DNA of 64,000 nt from Anaerocolumna jejuensis DSM 15929 (GTDB lineage: Bacteria; Bacillota; Clostridia; Lachnospirales; Lachnospiraceae), in contig NZ_FRAC01000008.1 in NCBI RefSeq assembly GCF_900142215.1, forward strand, positions 62,001-126,000, in the 5' to 3' direction. The position numbers and the translations under genes were made by a program. Shown here piece after piece: positions 36,667 through 46,060 of the stretch; position 1 is the stretch's first letter, and each line of letters begins with the position of its first letter. The notes under the pieces were generated by a model, which saw only the letters and a list, made by a program, of their open reading frames with translations, was not told the origin of the DNA and searched no databases.

Positions 36667-37641
36667 TTACTGAAGCAAGGTTTTAGGTTTCAAATCGTAT
36701 CCCCTCAGGAAATTCTCGGCAGTCATTCTTTTCTTTCCCTCTAACTGCAATTCCTTTACTGCTAATATTCCCTCTGCTGTCTTTATCAACAGGGCATCCT
36801 TCTTAAGGGCAGACGCTTCTCCCGGAAGAGTGTCCTTTAAAAAGGGATTTCCGGAAATTCCTTCGCCGGAAAATGCCTCCCCGTTTTCTTCTATTACATC
36901 TGCATCCCAGATTTTTAACATTTTTCCCTCTAAGGTCGTATAAGCACTGGGCCAGGGATTTAAGCCCCTGATCAATCTTTCGATCTTTCTTGCCGGCTGG
37001 TTAAAATCAATATGCCCCATGGATTTATCCAGAATTTTTATATAGGAGGAGTCCTCATCCTTTTGCTTAATTCTCTCCGCCCTGCCGGCCTCTATATCGG
37101 AAAGGGACTGCAGCAGCAAGGGACCTGCTGCCTCTGCCAGCTTATCATGAAGACTTCCAAAGGTTTCCTTGGGAGCTATGGTAATCTCCTGCTTTCTTAT
37201 CATATCGCCGGTATCCACTCCTTCATCCATGTGCATAATGGTAATACCGGTCTTTTCTTCTCCCTCGATAATGCACCACTGAATGGGTGCTGCTCCCCTG
37301 TATTTTGGAAGCAGAGACGCATGTACATTAATGCAGCCATACTTTGGCAGCTCCAGTATCCCTTTGGGTAGAATCTGTCCGAAGGCAGCCACTACGATTA
37401 CCTCCGGATTTAATTCCTTTAACACCTCTATAAATTCAGGCTCCCTGGCACGCCTTGGCTGATATACAGGAATATCAAGGCTTAAAGCAAGCTCCTTAAC
37501 AGGGGAAAATTGAACCTGATTGCCTCTTCCCTTGGGTTTATCCTGCTGTGTCACTGCTGCTATAATATGATGCCCGGCAGTATGCAGCGCTTTTAAGATT
37601 ACCGCTGCTATCTCCGGTGTTCCCATATAAACAATATTCAT
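36667..37641 (-). CDS. fmt: Methionyl-tRNA formyltransferase
   Basis: This 324-residue protein formylates initiator Met-tRNA using 10-formyl-THF. It carries MNIVYMGTPEIAAVIL, the catalytic motif NVHASLLPKYRGAAPI and the downstream MDEGVDTGDMI. The C-terminal OB-like domain binds tRNA. It follows def by 14 bp, the usual formylation-deformylation pair. Confidence 0.96.
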   Translation of the reverse strand: MNIVYMGTPEIAAVILKALHTAGHHIIAAVTQQDKPKGRGNQVQFSPVKELALSLDIPVYQPRRAREPEFIEVLKELNPEVIVVAAFGQILPKGILELPKYGCINVHASLLPKYRGAAPIQWCIIEGEEKTGITIMHMDEGVDTGDMIRKQEITIAPKETFGSLHDKLAEAAGPLLLQSLSDIEAGRAERIKQKDEDSSYIKILDKSMGHIDFNQPARKIERLIRGLNPWPSAYTTLEGKMLKIWDADVIEENGEAFSGEGISGNPFLKDTLPGEASALKKDALLIKTAEGILAVKELQLEGKKRMTAENFLRGYDLKPKTLLQ

Positions 37642-37655
37642 AAATCGGTACTCCT

Positions 37656-38129
37656 TTATTCTTCGCTGTTTGAATGAAGCTCTCCGATTACCTTATCGAC
37701 ATAGAGCTCACCATTCAGGTGGTCGATTTCATGGCAAAGGGCTCTGGCTAAAAGCTCTGTTCCCTCCACGATAATCTCTTCCATATCTACATTAAGAGCC
37801 TTTACCTTTGCGTAATTCGGCCGCTTTACGACACCGGATTTTCCCGGTACACTGAGGCAGCCCTCCTCACCAATCTGCTCACCGTCCGTCTCAAGGATTT
37901 CCGGGTTTATGAGAATGATGGGAGAATCATTTTCTTCTGATACATCAATTACTACAAGTCTTTTTAAAATGCCTACCTGGGGAGCTGCAAGCCCGACCCC
38001 ATAGGCATCATACATAGTATCTAACATATCCTGTATTAAAGTCTTTATCTTTGGAGTCATTTCCGTTATTTCCTTAGCCCTCTTTGTCAATATGGAATCT
38101 CCGATTGTTCTTATATTTCGAATTGCCAT
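37656..38129 (-). CDS. def: Peptide deformylase
   Basis: This 157-residue iron or zinc enzyme removes the N-formyl group from nascent proteins. All three family motifs are present: GVGLAAPQVG, EEGCLSVPG and HEIDHLNG. It lies between priA and fmt. At under 160 residues it belongs to the shorter deformylases. Confidence 0.97.
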   Translation of the reverse strand: MAIRNIRTIGDSILTKRAKEITEMTPKIKTLIQDMLDTMYDAYGVGLAAPQVGILKRLVVIDVSEENDSPIILINPEILETDGEQIGEEGCLSVPGKSGVVKRPNYAKVKALNVDMEEIIVEGTELLARALCHEIDHLNGELYVDKVIGELHSNSEE

Positions 38130-38192
38130 TTTATTATCCTCTCTGTTAAACTATAGAACCATACTTTATTTTACCCATATTCAGACTGAAAA

Positions 38193-40442
38193 TCAATAAC
38201 TGTTCATGGGATCGAAGTCAAACTGGACTGCAATACCTTGAAATTCATCACTGAAACGGTAAAAACCATCCAGAAAATCCTTTGCCGCCATCAGTCTTTG
38301 GTAGTCATCCTCCTTGATATAAAAGCAAAAGCGGAATATATCATTGGCCTTTGAAAGCCTGGCAGGCGCAGGTCCAATCACATGGTATTCCATCAATTCC
38401 TCTTTTTCCTCCCACTGCTTCAGGGCTTTTGTCAAAAGCTCCGAGGCCTTGGAGCCCTTTTCTTCCTCCTTTGACACCACAAGGACTGCCATTATATGAG
38501 AAGCCGGCGGATAGGACATCAATTTCCGGTACAGCATTTCCCGCTTATAAAATTCCTCATAATCGCCCTTACCTGCATATACAATGCTGTGATGCTCCGG
38601 CTGGTAGGTCTGTATGACTACCTCTCCGGAAAGCTCTGCCCTGCCGGCCCTTCCGGAAGCCTGGGTAAGCAGCTGGAAGGTCCTCTCGGAAGCACGAAAG
38701 TCCGCCGCATAAAGAGATAAATCTGCTGCCAGTATGCCAACAAGGGTAACCCTGGGAAAGTCATGGCCTTTTACTATCATCTGAGTCCCTACAAGGATAT
38801 CTGCCTGTCCATTTGCAAAGGCGGAAAGTATCTCTTCATGTCCGCCCTTTTTCTTCGTCGTATCCATATCCATACGAAGTATTCTGGCATGAGGGAACTC
38901 CTTTTTTGCCATTTCCTCCACTTTTTGAGTACCGGTGCCAAAGGATGCTATATACTTGGAGCCGCAGGAAGGACATTTATCAGGAAATTCTTCTTCGTAT
39001 CCGCAGTAATGGCAGACAAGCTTTCCGTTATTGTGGGAGGTCAGGGATATATCACAATGAGGGCATTTTAATACCAGCCCGCAGCTTCGGCAGGAGACAA
39101 AGCCAGCATAGCCTCTTCGGTTGATAAAGAGCATAATCTGCTCCTTTCTCTTAAGCCTCTCCTCCATGAGAGTTTGAAGCTTCCTGCTGAATATGGACTT
39201 ATTCCTTGCCTTTAATTCTTCTCTCAAGTCCACCGTCCAGATAACAGGCATCTTCCGCTCTCCCTCTCTTTCAGAGAGCCGGTAAAGGGTATATTCCCCT
39301 TCCAGTGCCTTCTTATAAGACTCCAGGGAGGGTGTGGCAGAGCCTAAAATGACACTTGCCCCGCAAAGCCTTGCCCGTTCAATGGCGGTTTCCCTGGCAT
39401 GGTATTTGGGAGGATTCTCACTTTTATAGCTGCCCTCATGCTCCTCATCCATAATAATAAGTCCAAGGTCCTGAAAGGGAGTAAAAAGTGCGGACCTTGG
39501 CCCTATCATAATATCAATATCCCCATTTTTCGCCCTGACATACTGGTCATACTTCTCACCCTGGGAGAGCTTGGAATTCATGATAGATACCCTGTCACCG
39601 AATTTCTGGTAAAAACGCATTACTGTCTGATAGGTAAGGGAGATTTCCGGTATCAGGACAATTACCTGCTTGCCTTCTTTTATCATTTCTTCAATAATTT
39701 TAATATAAACTTCCGTCTTACCGCTTCCGGTTACTCCATGAAGCAGGTAGGTCTTTCTGATTCCCTCATGATATTCCTTTAAGAAATCATCCGCAATCTC
39801 CTGCTGGGAGGGACTTAGAACAACGGATTTTGCAACAGTAGAAGGCTGCTTTACCGGATTGCGGTAAAGAACACTTGCTTCTCTGTGTATTATTCCCAAT
39901 TTTTCCAAATCCTTCATAGTGGATAAGGAAATGTTCAACGTATTTTTGACCCATTCATAATCCAGGGAGGGATTTTTCAGAAGCTCTTCCAGTAAACGAA
40001 CTCTTCCTTTATTATTTTTCTTTTTCTCCCCTTCTAAAACAGCCTGAAGCTCTTCCCCGGACAGAGCTGCCTTGATTACTCTGTTTTCTTTCTGTTTTAC
40101 AGTCTTTTTTACAGGGAGTACAGTCTTAAGCGCTTCATTCATGGTCGAGCCAAAGTTGTCCTTCATCCAGCCGGCCAGACTGATAAGCTGGCTTTCTATC
40201 ATTAAGGTATCCTCTGCTATGGCAGTGATGGGCTTGATAGCCTCCTCTTTCCATTTTGGAAGGTCTGACAGCCCGATAATATATCCTTTAATCTGCCGGT
40301 TTCCCTTTCCAAAGGGAACCAGTACCTGTACACCAAGCAGCGCCCTTTCCTTTAACTCCTCCGGAATCAGGTATTGATAGGTTCTATCCAGGTCTTCATG
40401 GGAAATGTCAACTATGATATCCGCATATTTCATTACCTTCAT
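38193..40442 (-). CDS. priA: Primosomal replication-restart helicase PriA
   Basis: This 749-residue helicase reloads the replisome at stalled forks. It has an N-terminal 3'-end-binding domain, Walker A (HGVTGSGKTEVYIK), the DEEH box (IMDEEHEGSYKSE), and an eight-cysteine double zinc site (CRSCGLVLKCPHC, CHYCGYEEEFPDKCPSCG). Helicase motifs V and VI read DILVGTQMIVKGHDFP and LLTQASGRAGRAE. The start is probably the ATG at 40442 after GGAAGG; the open frame reaches 40478. Confidence 0.95.
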   Translation of the reverse strand: MKVMKYADIIVDISHEDLDRTYQYLIPEELKERALLGVQVLVPFGKGNRQIKGYIIGLSDLPKWKEEAIKPITAIAEDTLMIESQLISLAGWMKDNFGSTMNEALKTVLPVKKTVKQKENRVIKAALSGEELQAVLEGEKKKNNKGRVRLLEELLKNPSLDYEWVKNTLNISLSTMKDLEKLGIIHREASVLYRNPVKQPSTVAKSVVLSPSQQEIADDFLKEYHEGIRKTYLLHGVTGSGKTEVYIKIIEEMIKEGKQVIVLIPEISLTYQTVMRFYQKFGDRVSIMNSKLSQGEKYDQYVRAKNGDIDIMIGPRSALFTPFQDLGLIIMDEEHEGSYKSENPPKYHARETAIERARLCGASVILGSATPSLESYKKALEGEYTLYRLSEREGERKMPVIWTVDLREELKARNKSIFSRKLQTLMEERLKRKEQIMLFINRRGYAGFVSCRSCGLVLKCPHCDISLTSHNNGKLVCHYCGYEEEFPDKCPSCGSKYIASFGTGTQKVEEMAKKEFPHARILRMDMDTTKKKGGHEEILSAFANGQADILVGTQMIVKGHDFPRVTLVGILAADLSLYAADFRASERTFQLLTQASGRAGRAELSGEVVIQTYQPEHHSIVYAGKGDYEEFYKREMLYRKLMSYPPASHIMAVLVVSKEEEKGSKASELLTKALKQWEEKEELMEYHVIGPAPARLSKANDIFRFCFYIKEDDYQRLMAAKDFLDGFYRFSDEFQGIAVQFDFDPMNSY

Positions 40443-40569
40443 TCCGCCTTCCTGTGTTATTCTTTCGTATGCACCCATGGTATTTCATCTGCTGATGAAA
40501 TGCTGTTTCTATCAGGATGCAAAAATTTTATATTCTATGCTTCAATCTATTTTATCAATCCGCTGATTT

Positions 40570-42045
40570 TTAGATCAGTTCCTTTACTATCTCGTCGGTC
40601 TTCATGCCTCTGGAACCCTTTATAAGAACGCCGTCTCCGCTCTTTAAATAGGCTTGCAGAAAGGCTGCCGCCTCTTTATTGTCCGTAAAGGAGTGGGTTT
40701 CCGTAGGTACACCGCTGTCCTTTACCGCTTTTGCTATATAATAAGCCTCTTCCCCTATGGTAACCACACAGGACAGGTTCTCACCTGCGATAAACTGTCC
40801 CACCTCATAGTGGCTCTGCTTTGATATTTCTCCCAGTTCCTTTACATCTGCCAGTACCGCAATATGCCGGCTGACATTATCCAGCTCCTTTAACACCCGG
40901 ATTCCGCTCTTCATGGAATCGGGACTGGCATTGTAGGAATCATCAATTATTTTAATTCCCCGGACAGCCAGTATCTGTCCTCTCATTGCTATAGGACGGT
41001 ATTCCCTTAAGCCCTCCTTTGCCGTACTTACCGGTATCTGATAGTTCCAGGCAAGGGCAAGGGCTGCCAGGGCATTGTAGACATTGTGGATTCCGGGAAC
41101 CTTTAACTGAATCTCTTCCGTCAAGGTATCCTTTTCCGTATCCGAATTGCCTCTGTTAAAGGTACTCAGGCTTAAGCTGTCCTTTGGATAGGTCAGGGTA
41201 AAGGCCGTCTCCTCTGCCACAGTCCTTATATCCGAAGCCCTGAAATCGCAGTCTTCTCCGGTTCCGTAGGTAATTATCCGGCTGTTTTTCAGCTTTTCCT
41301 TTGTTACCTCTGATAAATCTATTGTAATATTTCCATTCTTTATACACTGTGCCGCTTCACTGAGCAAATCATCGTCTCCGTTTAATACCAGGCATCCGCC
41401 ATTCTGAAAGGCATTGATAATATTCATTTTTTCCTTTCGGATATTTTCCCTGGTCTTTAGCTGGGCAATGTGGGATATTCCGATATTGGTCATAACAGCA
41501 GCCTCCGGCCGGGCGACATTGCACAGCCTTGCCATCTCGCCTTCTTCACTCATTCCCATTTCAATAACACCCATTTCGTGCTCTTTTAAAAGCTTGAACA
41601 TCATTAAAGGAAGGCCAACCTGGCTGTTCATATTTCCCTCGGTCTTCAGCACACAGCGGGCTGTGCTGAGGGCAGCGGCTATCATCTCTTTGGTGGTCGT
41701 CTTTCCCACGCTTCCCGTAATTCCTATAACAGGCAGGGAAAATTTATTCCGGTAATAGGCACCCAGTGCCTGTAAGGCCTTTAAAGTATCCTCCACCAAT
41801 ATGCAGGCTTTTCCCTCTGCTTCTTCTATTTTTCTTTGTGACAGGCAGGCTGCGGCACCTCCTGTAAAAGCATTTTTTATAAAATCATGGCCGTCGACTC
41901 TTTCTCCTACAATTGGTACAAAGAGAGAGCCTGCCGTCACATTCTTCGAATTGGTCAGGACCTCTTCTATTTCTGCATTTTCATCTCCCCAGATAATACT
42001 TCCCTCAACTGCATTTGCAATTTCCTTTATTGTTAGCGCTTCCAT
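40570..42045 (-). CDS. murF: UDP-N-acetylmuramoyl-tripeptide-D-alanyl-D-alanine ligase MurF
   Basis: This 491-residue Mur ligase adds D-Ala-D-Ala to the UDP-MurNAc-tripeptide. Its ATP loop is GITGSVGKTTTKEMIA. Other ligase motifs are EMGMSEEGEM, NIGISHIAQ and DDSYNASPDSMKSG. It lies 27 bp downstream of murE, and the pair stands apart from the main dcw cluster, which keeps only murD and murA. Confidence 0.95.
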   Translation of the reverse strand: MEALTIKEIANAVEGSIIWGDENAEIEEVLTNSKNVTAGSLFVPIVGERVDGHDFIKNAFTGGAAACLSQRKIEEAEGKACILVEDTLKALQALGAYYRNKFSLPVIGITGSVGKTTTKEMIAAALSTARCVLKTEGNMNSQVGLPLMMFKLLKEHEMGVIEMGMSEEGEMARLCNVARPEAAVMTNIGISHIAQLKTRENIRKEKMNIINAFQNGGCLVLNGDDDLLSEAAQCIKNGNITIDLSEVTKEKLKNSRIITYGTGEDCDFRASDIRTVAEETAFTLTYPKDSLSLSTFNRGNSDTEKDTLTEEIQLKVPGIHNVYNALAALALAWNYQIPVSTAKEGLREYRPIAMRGQILAVRGIKIIDDSYNASPDSMKSGIRVLKELDNVSRHIAVLADVKELGEISKQSHYEVGQFIAGENLSCVVTIGEEAYYIAKAVKDSGVPTETHSFTDNKEAAAFLQAYLKSGDGVLIKGSRGMKTDEIVKELI

Positions 42046-42072
42046 TATACTTTCCTGCCTTTTATGTTAAAC

Positions 42073-43554
42073 TTAGATTATTGTCTTACCCTCTGCCTTA
42101 ATTTCCTCTATTGCCTGGCTGATAAGCTCTCTTTCATCCATCTTATATTTTACACCTTTGATTTCCTGGTAATCCTCATGGCCCTTACCGGCAAGAACAA
42201 TTACATCGCCCTCCCTGGCATTCTCGATGGAGTATTTGATTGCTTCTTTTCTGTCAATGATTGCGATATATTCTCCCCTGCCCTTTTTAACGCCAATTAT
42301 GATATCCTTCAGAATATCCTCCGGCTCCTCAAATCTGGGATTATCTGAGGTCACGACCGTAAGGTCTGCCAGGTTGGAGGATATTTCACCCATTTCATAT
42401 CTTCTTAGCTTTGAGCGGTTGCCTCCGCAGCCAAATATGCATACAAGCCTTTTGGGTTCATATTCCTTCATGGTAGTTAAAAGACTTTCCAGGCTCATGG
42501 CATTGTGAGCATAATCAAGCATCATGGAGAATTTGGAGGAAATGTTTACAGGCTCCACTCTTCCCTTTACCTTAACCTGGGCAAGTGCTTTCTTTACATC
42601 CTCCTCATGGATACCAAAATGCCTGCAAATGGCAATGGCCGTTAAGGAATTGTAAACATTGAATTTTCCGGGAAGATTTACATATACCCCGTAATTTAAA
42701 AGCCCCTTCAGCTGATAGGTGACCCCAAGGCTTCCATCCTTGCTGTGCAGGTTGACGTTGCAGGCCATTAAGTCTGCTTCCTTTTCGATTCCATAGGTCT
42801 CAAGGCTGCAGGTATGCCCCTTTAATACCTCTGTCATATGGGAGTCGTCCCCATTGGCAATACCTACCACACAATTTTTAAACAGCATGCCCTTGCATTC
42901 CATATATTCTTCAAAGTCTTTATGTTCATCCGGTCCGATATGATCCGGTTCGATATTGGTGAAAATACCGTAATCAAAGGTAAAGCCGGCTACCCTGTGA
43001 AGCTTGAGCCCCTGGGAAGATACCTCCATTACCACACAATTACAGCCTTCTTCTACCATTTTAGCAAAATACTCCTGTATCTGATAGGATTCCGGCGTGG
43101 TATTGGCAGCAGGAATCACCTTATCTCCGATGATGACTTCTATGGTACCGATCAGCCCTGTCTTTAATCCTGCGTTTTCCAGCATGGAGCGTACCATATA
43201 GGAAGTGGTGGTCTTCCCCTTTGTCCCTGTAATCCCGATGGTTTTCAGCTTTTCCGCCGGATAGCCAAAGAAAGCAGCGGACATACAGGCCAGAGCATGG
43301 CGGGTGTCCTCCACTTTAATCAGGGTAACTTCTCCGTCCACCTCTACGTCCTCGGATATAATTAAAGCCTTTGCTCCCTTTTCTATTACTTCCTTCGCAT
43401 AATCATGCCCGTTTATTTTAAAGCCTTTGATACATACAAAAACGGAACCTTCCGTCACCTTTCTGGAATCGTATACCAGATGAAGGATATTTGTGTCCAA
43501 GGTTCCTTTCACTACCGTATATTTCATTTTTTCCAACAATTCACTTAGCAGCAT
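42073..43554 (-). CDS. murE: UDP-N-acetylmuramoyl-tripeptide synthetase MurE (probable meso-diaminopimelate type)
   Basis: This 493-residue ligase adds the third amino acid to UDP-MurNAc-L-Ala-D-Glu. The ATP loop is GITGTKGKTTTSYMVR. The specificity motif reads DNPRFEEP; DNPR is the pattern known to bind meso-diaminopimelate, so an A1-gamma wall is inferred. An intrinsic-terminator-like hairpin lies about 75 bp upstream of its start and a large repeat hairpin beyond that. Confidence 0.94.
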   Translation of the reverse strand: MLLSELLEKMKYTVVKGTLDTNILHLVYDSRKVTEGSVFVCIKGFKINGHDYAKEVIEKGAKALIISEDVEVDGEVTLIKVEDTRHALACMSAAFFGYPAEKLKTIGITGTKGKTTTSYMVRSMLENAGLKTGLIGTIEVIIGDKVIPAANTTPESYQIQEYFAKMVEEGCNCVVMEVSSQGLKLHRVAGFTFDYGIFTNIEPDHIGPDEHKDFEEYMECKGMLFKNCVVGIANGDDSHMTEVLKGHTCSLETYGIEKEADLMACNVNLHSKDGSLGVTYQLKGLLNYGVYVNLPGKFNVYNSLTAIAICRHFGIHEEDVKKALAQVKVKGRVEPVNISSKFSMMLDYAHNAMSLESLLTTMKEYEPKRLVCIFGCGGNRSKLRRYEMGEISSNLADLTVVTSDNPRFEEPEDILKDIIIGVKKGRGEYIAIIDRKEAIKYSIENAREGDVIVLAGKGHEDYQEIKGVKYKMDERELISQAIEEIKAEGKTII

Positions 43555-43625
43555 ATAAAACCTCCCATATAATATATGATAGCCTATTACTCATATTCCA
43601 TTCTTGGGTTAATGGCTGAAAAAGA

Positions 43626-43657
43626 GAAGCCCATCCGGGCTTCCCCGGGTGGGCTTC
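43626..43657 (-). terminator. Terminator-like hairpin in the murE leader
   Basis: GAAGCCCACCCGGG and CCCGGATGGGCTTC pair with a four-base loop and are followed on the minus strand by CTCTTTTTC. No minus-strand gene lies upstream within this window region, so it is either an attenuator in the murE leader or a boundary element for plus-strand transcription. Confidence 0.6.
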
Positions 43658-43769
43658 ATTCCCAACTGTATTACCCATGCTTTTGTTCATTATATAACAC
43701 CGGGCATACCTTGTCAATGAAAGGGGGAAGCTCCCTGCATGGTAAATGCATGAGGGAAGGTTATGGAAA

Positions 43770-44007
43770 CGGACGATGGCGAAGGAGGTTGTTCTGGGAG
43801 TTTTGTTACGCGAGAACCCTTATTCCACTAAAGCGGCAGGAAACGTGACTAGGTAAATCAGCGCCAAACTCGCTGTAACAGATATGGCTGTGTTAGTTAT
43901 CAAGCTCAAACAGTGGCACTGTTTTACCTAGTCACTTTTCCTGCCGCTTAAGTGTCATAAGGAACCTCTTGAGACAAAACTCCCAGAACAACCTCCTTCG
44001 TCATCTG
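43770..44007. repeat. Long hairpin element, copy 3 (inverted orientation)
   Basis: The element starts CGGACGATGG and ends TCATCTG. The outer 32 bases pair with the far end with a single mismatch. The core GCGGCAGGAAACGTGACTAG pairs with CTAGTCACTTTTCCTGCCGC. On its right side the flank ATATCCATTATTTGGT is the reverse complement of the left flank of copies 2b and 5, confirming the inverted orientation. It lies upstream of murE and of the plus-strand zinc-ribbon gene. Confidence 0.87.
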
Positions 44008-44067
44008 CGTATATCCATTATTTGGTTTCATGCATATGCCGTGAAGCTCCTTATTATAGATATCAAA

Positions 44068-44132
44068 GGACCGGTACTGCCTTGCAGTACTGGGGGTCGG
44101 TTTGGAGTTTGAATTGAGAGGTTCTTTATTAG
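44068..44132 (+). repeat. Direct repeat A flanking the zinc-ribbon gene
   Basis: This 65-bp stretch contains the hairpin GTACTGCCTTGCAGTAC and TTTGGAGTTTGAATTGAGAG. It is about 80% identical to 44625-44689 on the other side of the zinc-ribbon gene. Confidence 0.75.
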
Positions 44133-44191
44133 TATTTTTCTATTAGTTATGGTATACTAAATGGCATAAATTATTGGAAAGGATTTTCTGT

Positions 44192-44569
44192 ATGTTTTTT
44201 ATAATGGGTATTTCCCAGGGCAAAAAGAAGCTTGATTTTGTTAATACTATGGTATGCTCCCTCTGCGGTAAATTCGGGCGCCTGGAGGCTTATATGACTT
44301 ATACATATTTTTCCCTGTTCTTTATTCCCCTGTTTCGATGGAATGTAGAATATTTTGTTACCTCCACCTGCTGCGGCACTGTTTATTCCATCGATAAATC
44401 CCTTGGAAAACGACTCCAAAGGGGCGAGGATGTCACCCTGAAGGAGGAGGACCTGTGTCCAACCGGCCGCCGCCAGGATGGACGAAGGGAAGCTTCAAGA
44501 TGCCCTTCCTGCGGTTATATCACCAATGATGATTTTGACTATTGCCCCAAATGCGGCAGGAAGCTTTAA
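44192..44569 (+). CDS. Small zinc-ribbon protein
   Basis: This 125-residue protein has an N-terminal CSLCGKFGRLEAYMTYTYFS segment and a hydrophobic strand-rich middle region. It ends with a zinc ribbon of the form CPSCGY followed by CPKCGRKL. GGAAAGGA lies eight bases before the ATG at 44192, so this start is preferred over an in-frame TTG at 44174. Similar small zinc-ribbon proteins are common in clostridia and have no agreed function. It is flanked on both sides by a 65-bp direct repeat, and stands alone on the plus strand. Confidence 0.75.
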   Translation: MFFIMGISQGKKKLDFVNTMVCSLCGKFGRLEAYMTYTYFSLFFIPLFRWNVEYFVTSTCCGTVYSIDKSLGKRLQRGEDVTLKEEDLCPTGRRQDGRREASRCPSCGYITNDDFDYCPKCGRKL

Positions 44570-44603
44570 GCCGTACCCTGGCATTTCGTGGAAAACGCAT
44601 GAA

Positions 44604-44790
44604 ACCAATTTATGGATACCCAGAGGACTGGTGCTGCCTTGCAGTACCAAGGATTGGTTTGGAGTTTGCATTGAGAGGTTCTTTATGACACTTAAGCGGC
44701 AAGAAACTGAGCGTAGTGAGTTTGGCGCTGTTTTGACTGTCAGCTGCGCTTTTTCAGCTTTTATGGAAGAAAAGGTTCTGGAACAGCGTG
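44604..44790 (+). repeat. Degraded copy of the long hairpin element, including direct repeat B
   Basis: The flank ACCAATTTATGGATACCCAG resembles the flank of copies 2b and 4. It is followed by GGACTGGTGCTGCC, direct repeat B (44625-44689), then GACACTTAAGCGGC and GAGTTTGGCGCTGTTTTGAC from the element core. The loop and most of the right arm are missing, so it can no longer form the long hairpin. Confidence 0.6.
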
Positions 44791-44791
44791 C

Positions 44792-44820
44792 TTGATTTAT
44801 TTTAAATATGACTATATAAT
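44792..44820 (+). promoter_or_regulatory. SigA promoter for the ArsR-type regulator
   Basis: TTGATT (44792-44797) and TATAAT (44815-44820) are separated by 17 bp. The start codon of the regulator is 31 bp beyond the -10, with GGGGAGG as ribosome site. Confidence 0.75.
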
Positions 44821-44851
44821 AAATTACATTTTACTTGGGGAGGATAAATAA

Positions 44852-45766
44852 ATGCTTCATATAAAGACCTTAGAGGAAGGCCTCGATGTCTTTAAAGCCT
44901 TGGGCTCTGATATCCGGATTGCTATTATCAGACTGCTTCTGAAGAATAATGGAATGAGCATGAACGAACTTGCTTCTTGCCTTAATATTACCAATGGTGC
45001 TCTGACAGGCCATATTAAGAAATTAGAGGACTGCGGTATTGTAACCATTGTAAACGAACCGGCTGCACACGGTAATTCAAAAATGTGCATGGTCTGGCTG
45101 GATAAGATACTGATTGATTTCGATACGGCGGAAAGCCAGAAAAATATCTGTGAAACTGAAATCCGTATCGGTCATTATACCAACTTCCAGATTTATCCTG
45201 TCTGCGGTCTGGCAACAGCCTCCCGTTTTATCGGTGAAGTGGATGACCCCAGGTATTTTGCTCATCCTGACAGGGTGGATGCGGAAATTTTATGGTTTGA
45301 TAAAGGATACGTGGAATACGTAATTCCCAACTTTGTTCCTGCCTACCAAAAGATCGACCAATTATCCATCTGTGCGGAGCTTGGACCAAATGCGCCGGGT
45401 ACCGATGCTGTTAATCCTGCTAATATTACTTTTGTTTTAAATGATACCGCCATCGGCAGCTGGATAAGTCCCGGTGATTTCGGGGACCACGCCGGTATCT
45501 TTACTCCCGACTGGTGGTATGGTAACTGGAATCAGCATGGTATGCTTAAAACAATTACAATTAATCAAGCCGGTACCTTTCTGGATGGTTTAAAAATATC
45601 CTCTGTCTCCTTAAAGGATTTTATGCTGGATTACAAGAGCACGATTAAATTCCGTTTTACCATAAACGAAGAGGCTGAACATACCAGCGGACTGACTGTC
45701 TACGGACGTAATTTCGGAAATTATAATCAGCATATCAATGTCCGTATCCAGTACAGTCAAATGTAA
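44852..45766 (+). CDS. ArsR-type winged-helix regulator with large C-terminal domain
   Basis: This 304-residue protein begins with a winged helix (residues 5-90): ALGSDIRIAIIRLLLKNNGM, then MNELASCLNITNGALTGHIK. The remaining ~210 residues are rich in aromatic residues and predicted beta strands (PDWWYGNWNQHGM, TVYGRNFGNYNQHINVRIQY). This domain resembles the beta-sandwich C-terminus of some clostridial ArsR-type regulators and might bind a carbohydrate-like ligand, but I cannot name it with confidence. The gene stands alone, with its own promoter and terminator, so its targets are not evident from context. Confidence 0.8.
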   Translation: MLHIKTLEEGLDVFKALGSDIRIAIIRLLLKNNGMSMNELASCLNITNGALTGHIKKLEDCGIVTIVNEPAAHGNSKMCMVWLDKILIDFDTAESQKNICETEIRIGHYTNFQIYPVCGLATASRFIGEVDDPRYFAHPDRVDAEILWFDKGYVEYVIPNFVPAYQKIDQLSICAELGPNAPGTDAVNPANITFVLNDTAIGSWISPGDFGDHAGIFTPDWWYGNWNQHGMLKTITINQAGTFLDGLKISSVSLKDFMLDYKSTIKFRFTINEEAEHTSGLTVYGRNFGNYNQHINVRIQYSQM

Positions 45767-45818
45767 AATTAATCTTTTGCCTCAAACCTTATTCTGAACA
45801 GCCGAATCTATCAGTGAA

Positions 45819-45875
45819 GGTGTCCTGAAAGTCTCCTGATTAAAATGACTTTTAAGGCACCCTCTTATTTTTTTC
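45819..45875 (+). terminator. Intrinsic terminator downstream of the ArsR-type regulator
   Basis: GGTGTCCTGAAAGTC pairs with GACTTTTAAGGCACC, and a run of seven T follows. Confidence 0.85.
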
Positions 45876-46060
45876 CAACACCGGCATCTGTCTTAGTCCA
45901 AATGCTATTATCCTCCATGTGTGTCCTAATTTTTGCTTTCTTTAAACTTTTATACAAAATTCCATGGGTAATTGTTTAGAAATCCTTTACATTTTATAGC
46001 TTTATTCTTTATCTTTCTAATTTACTATAGTGGGTATAAGAAATGAAAGAGGCGGCTTAA

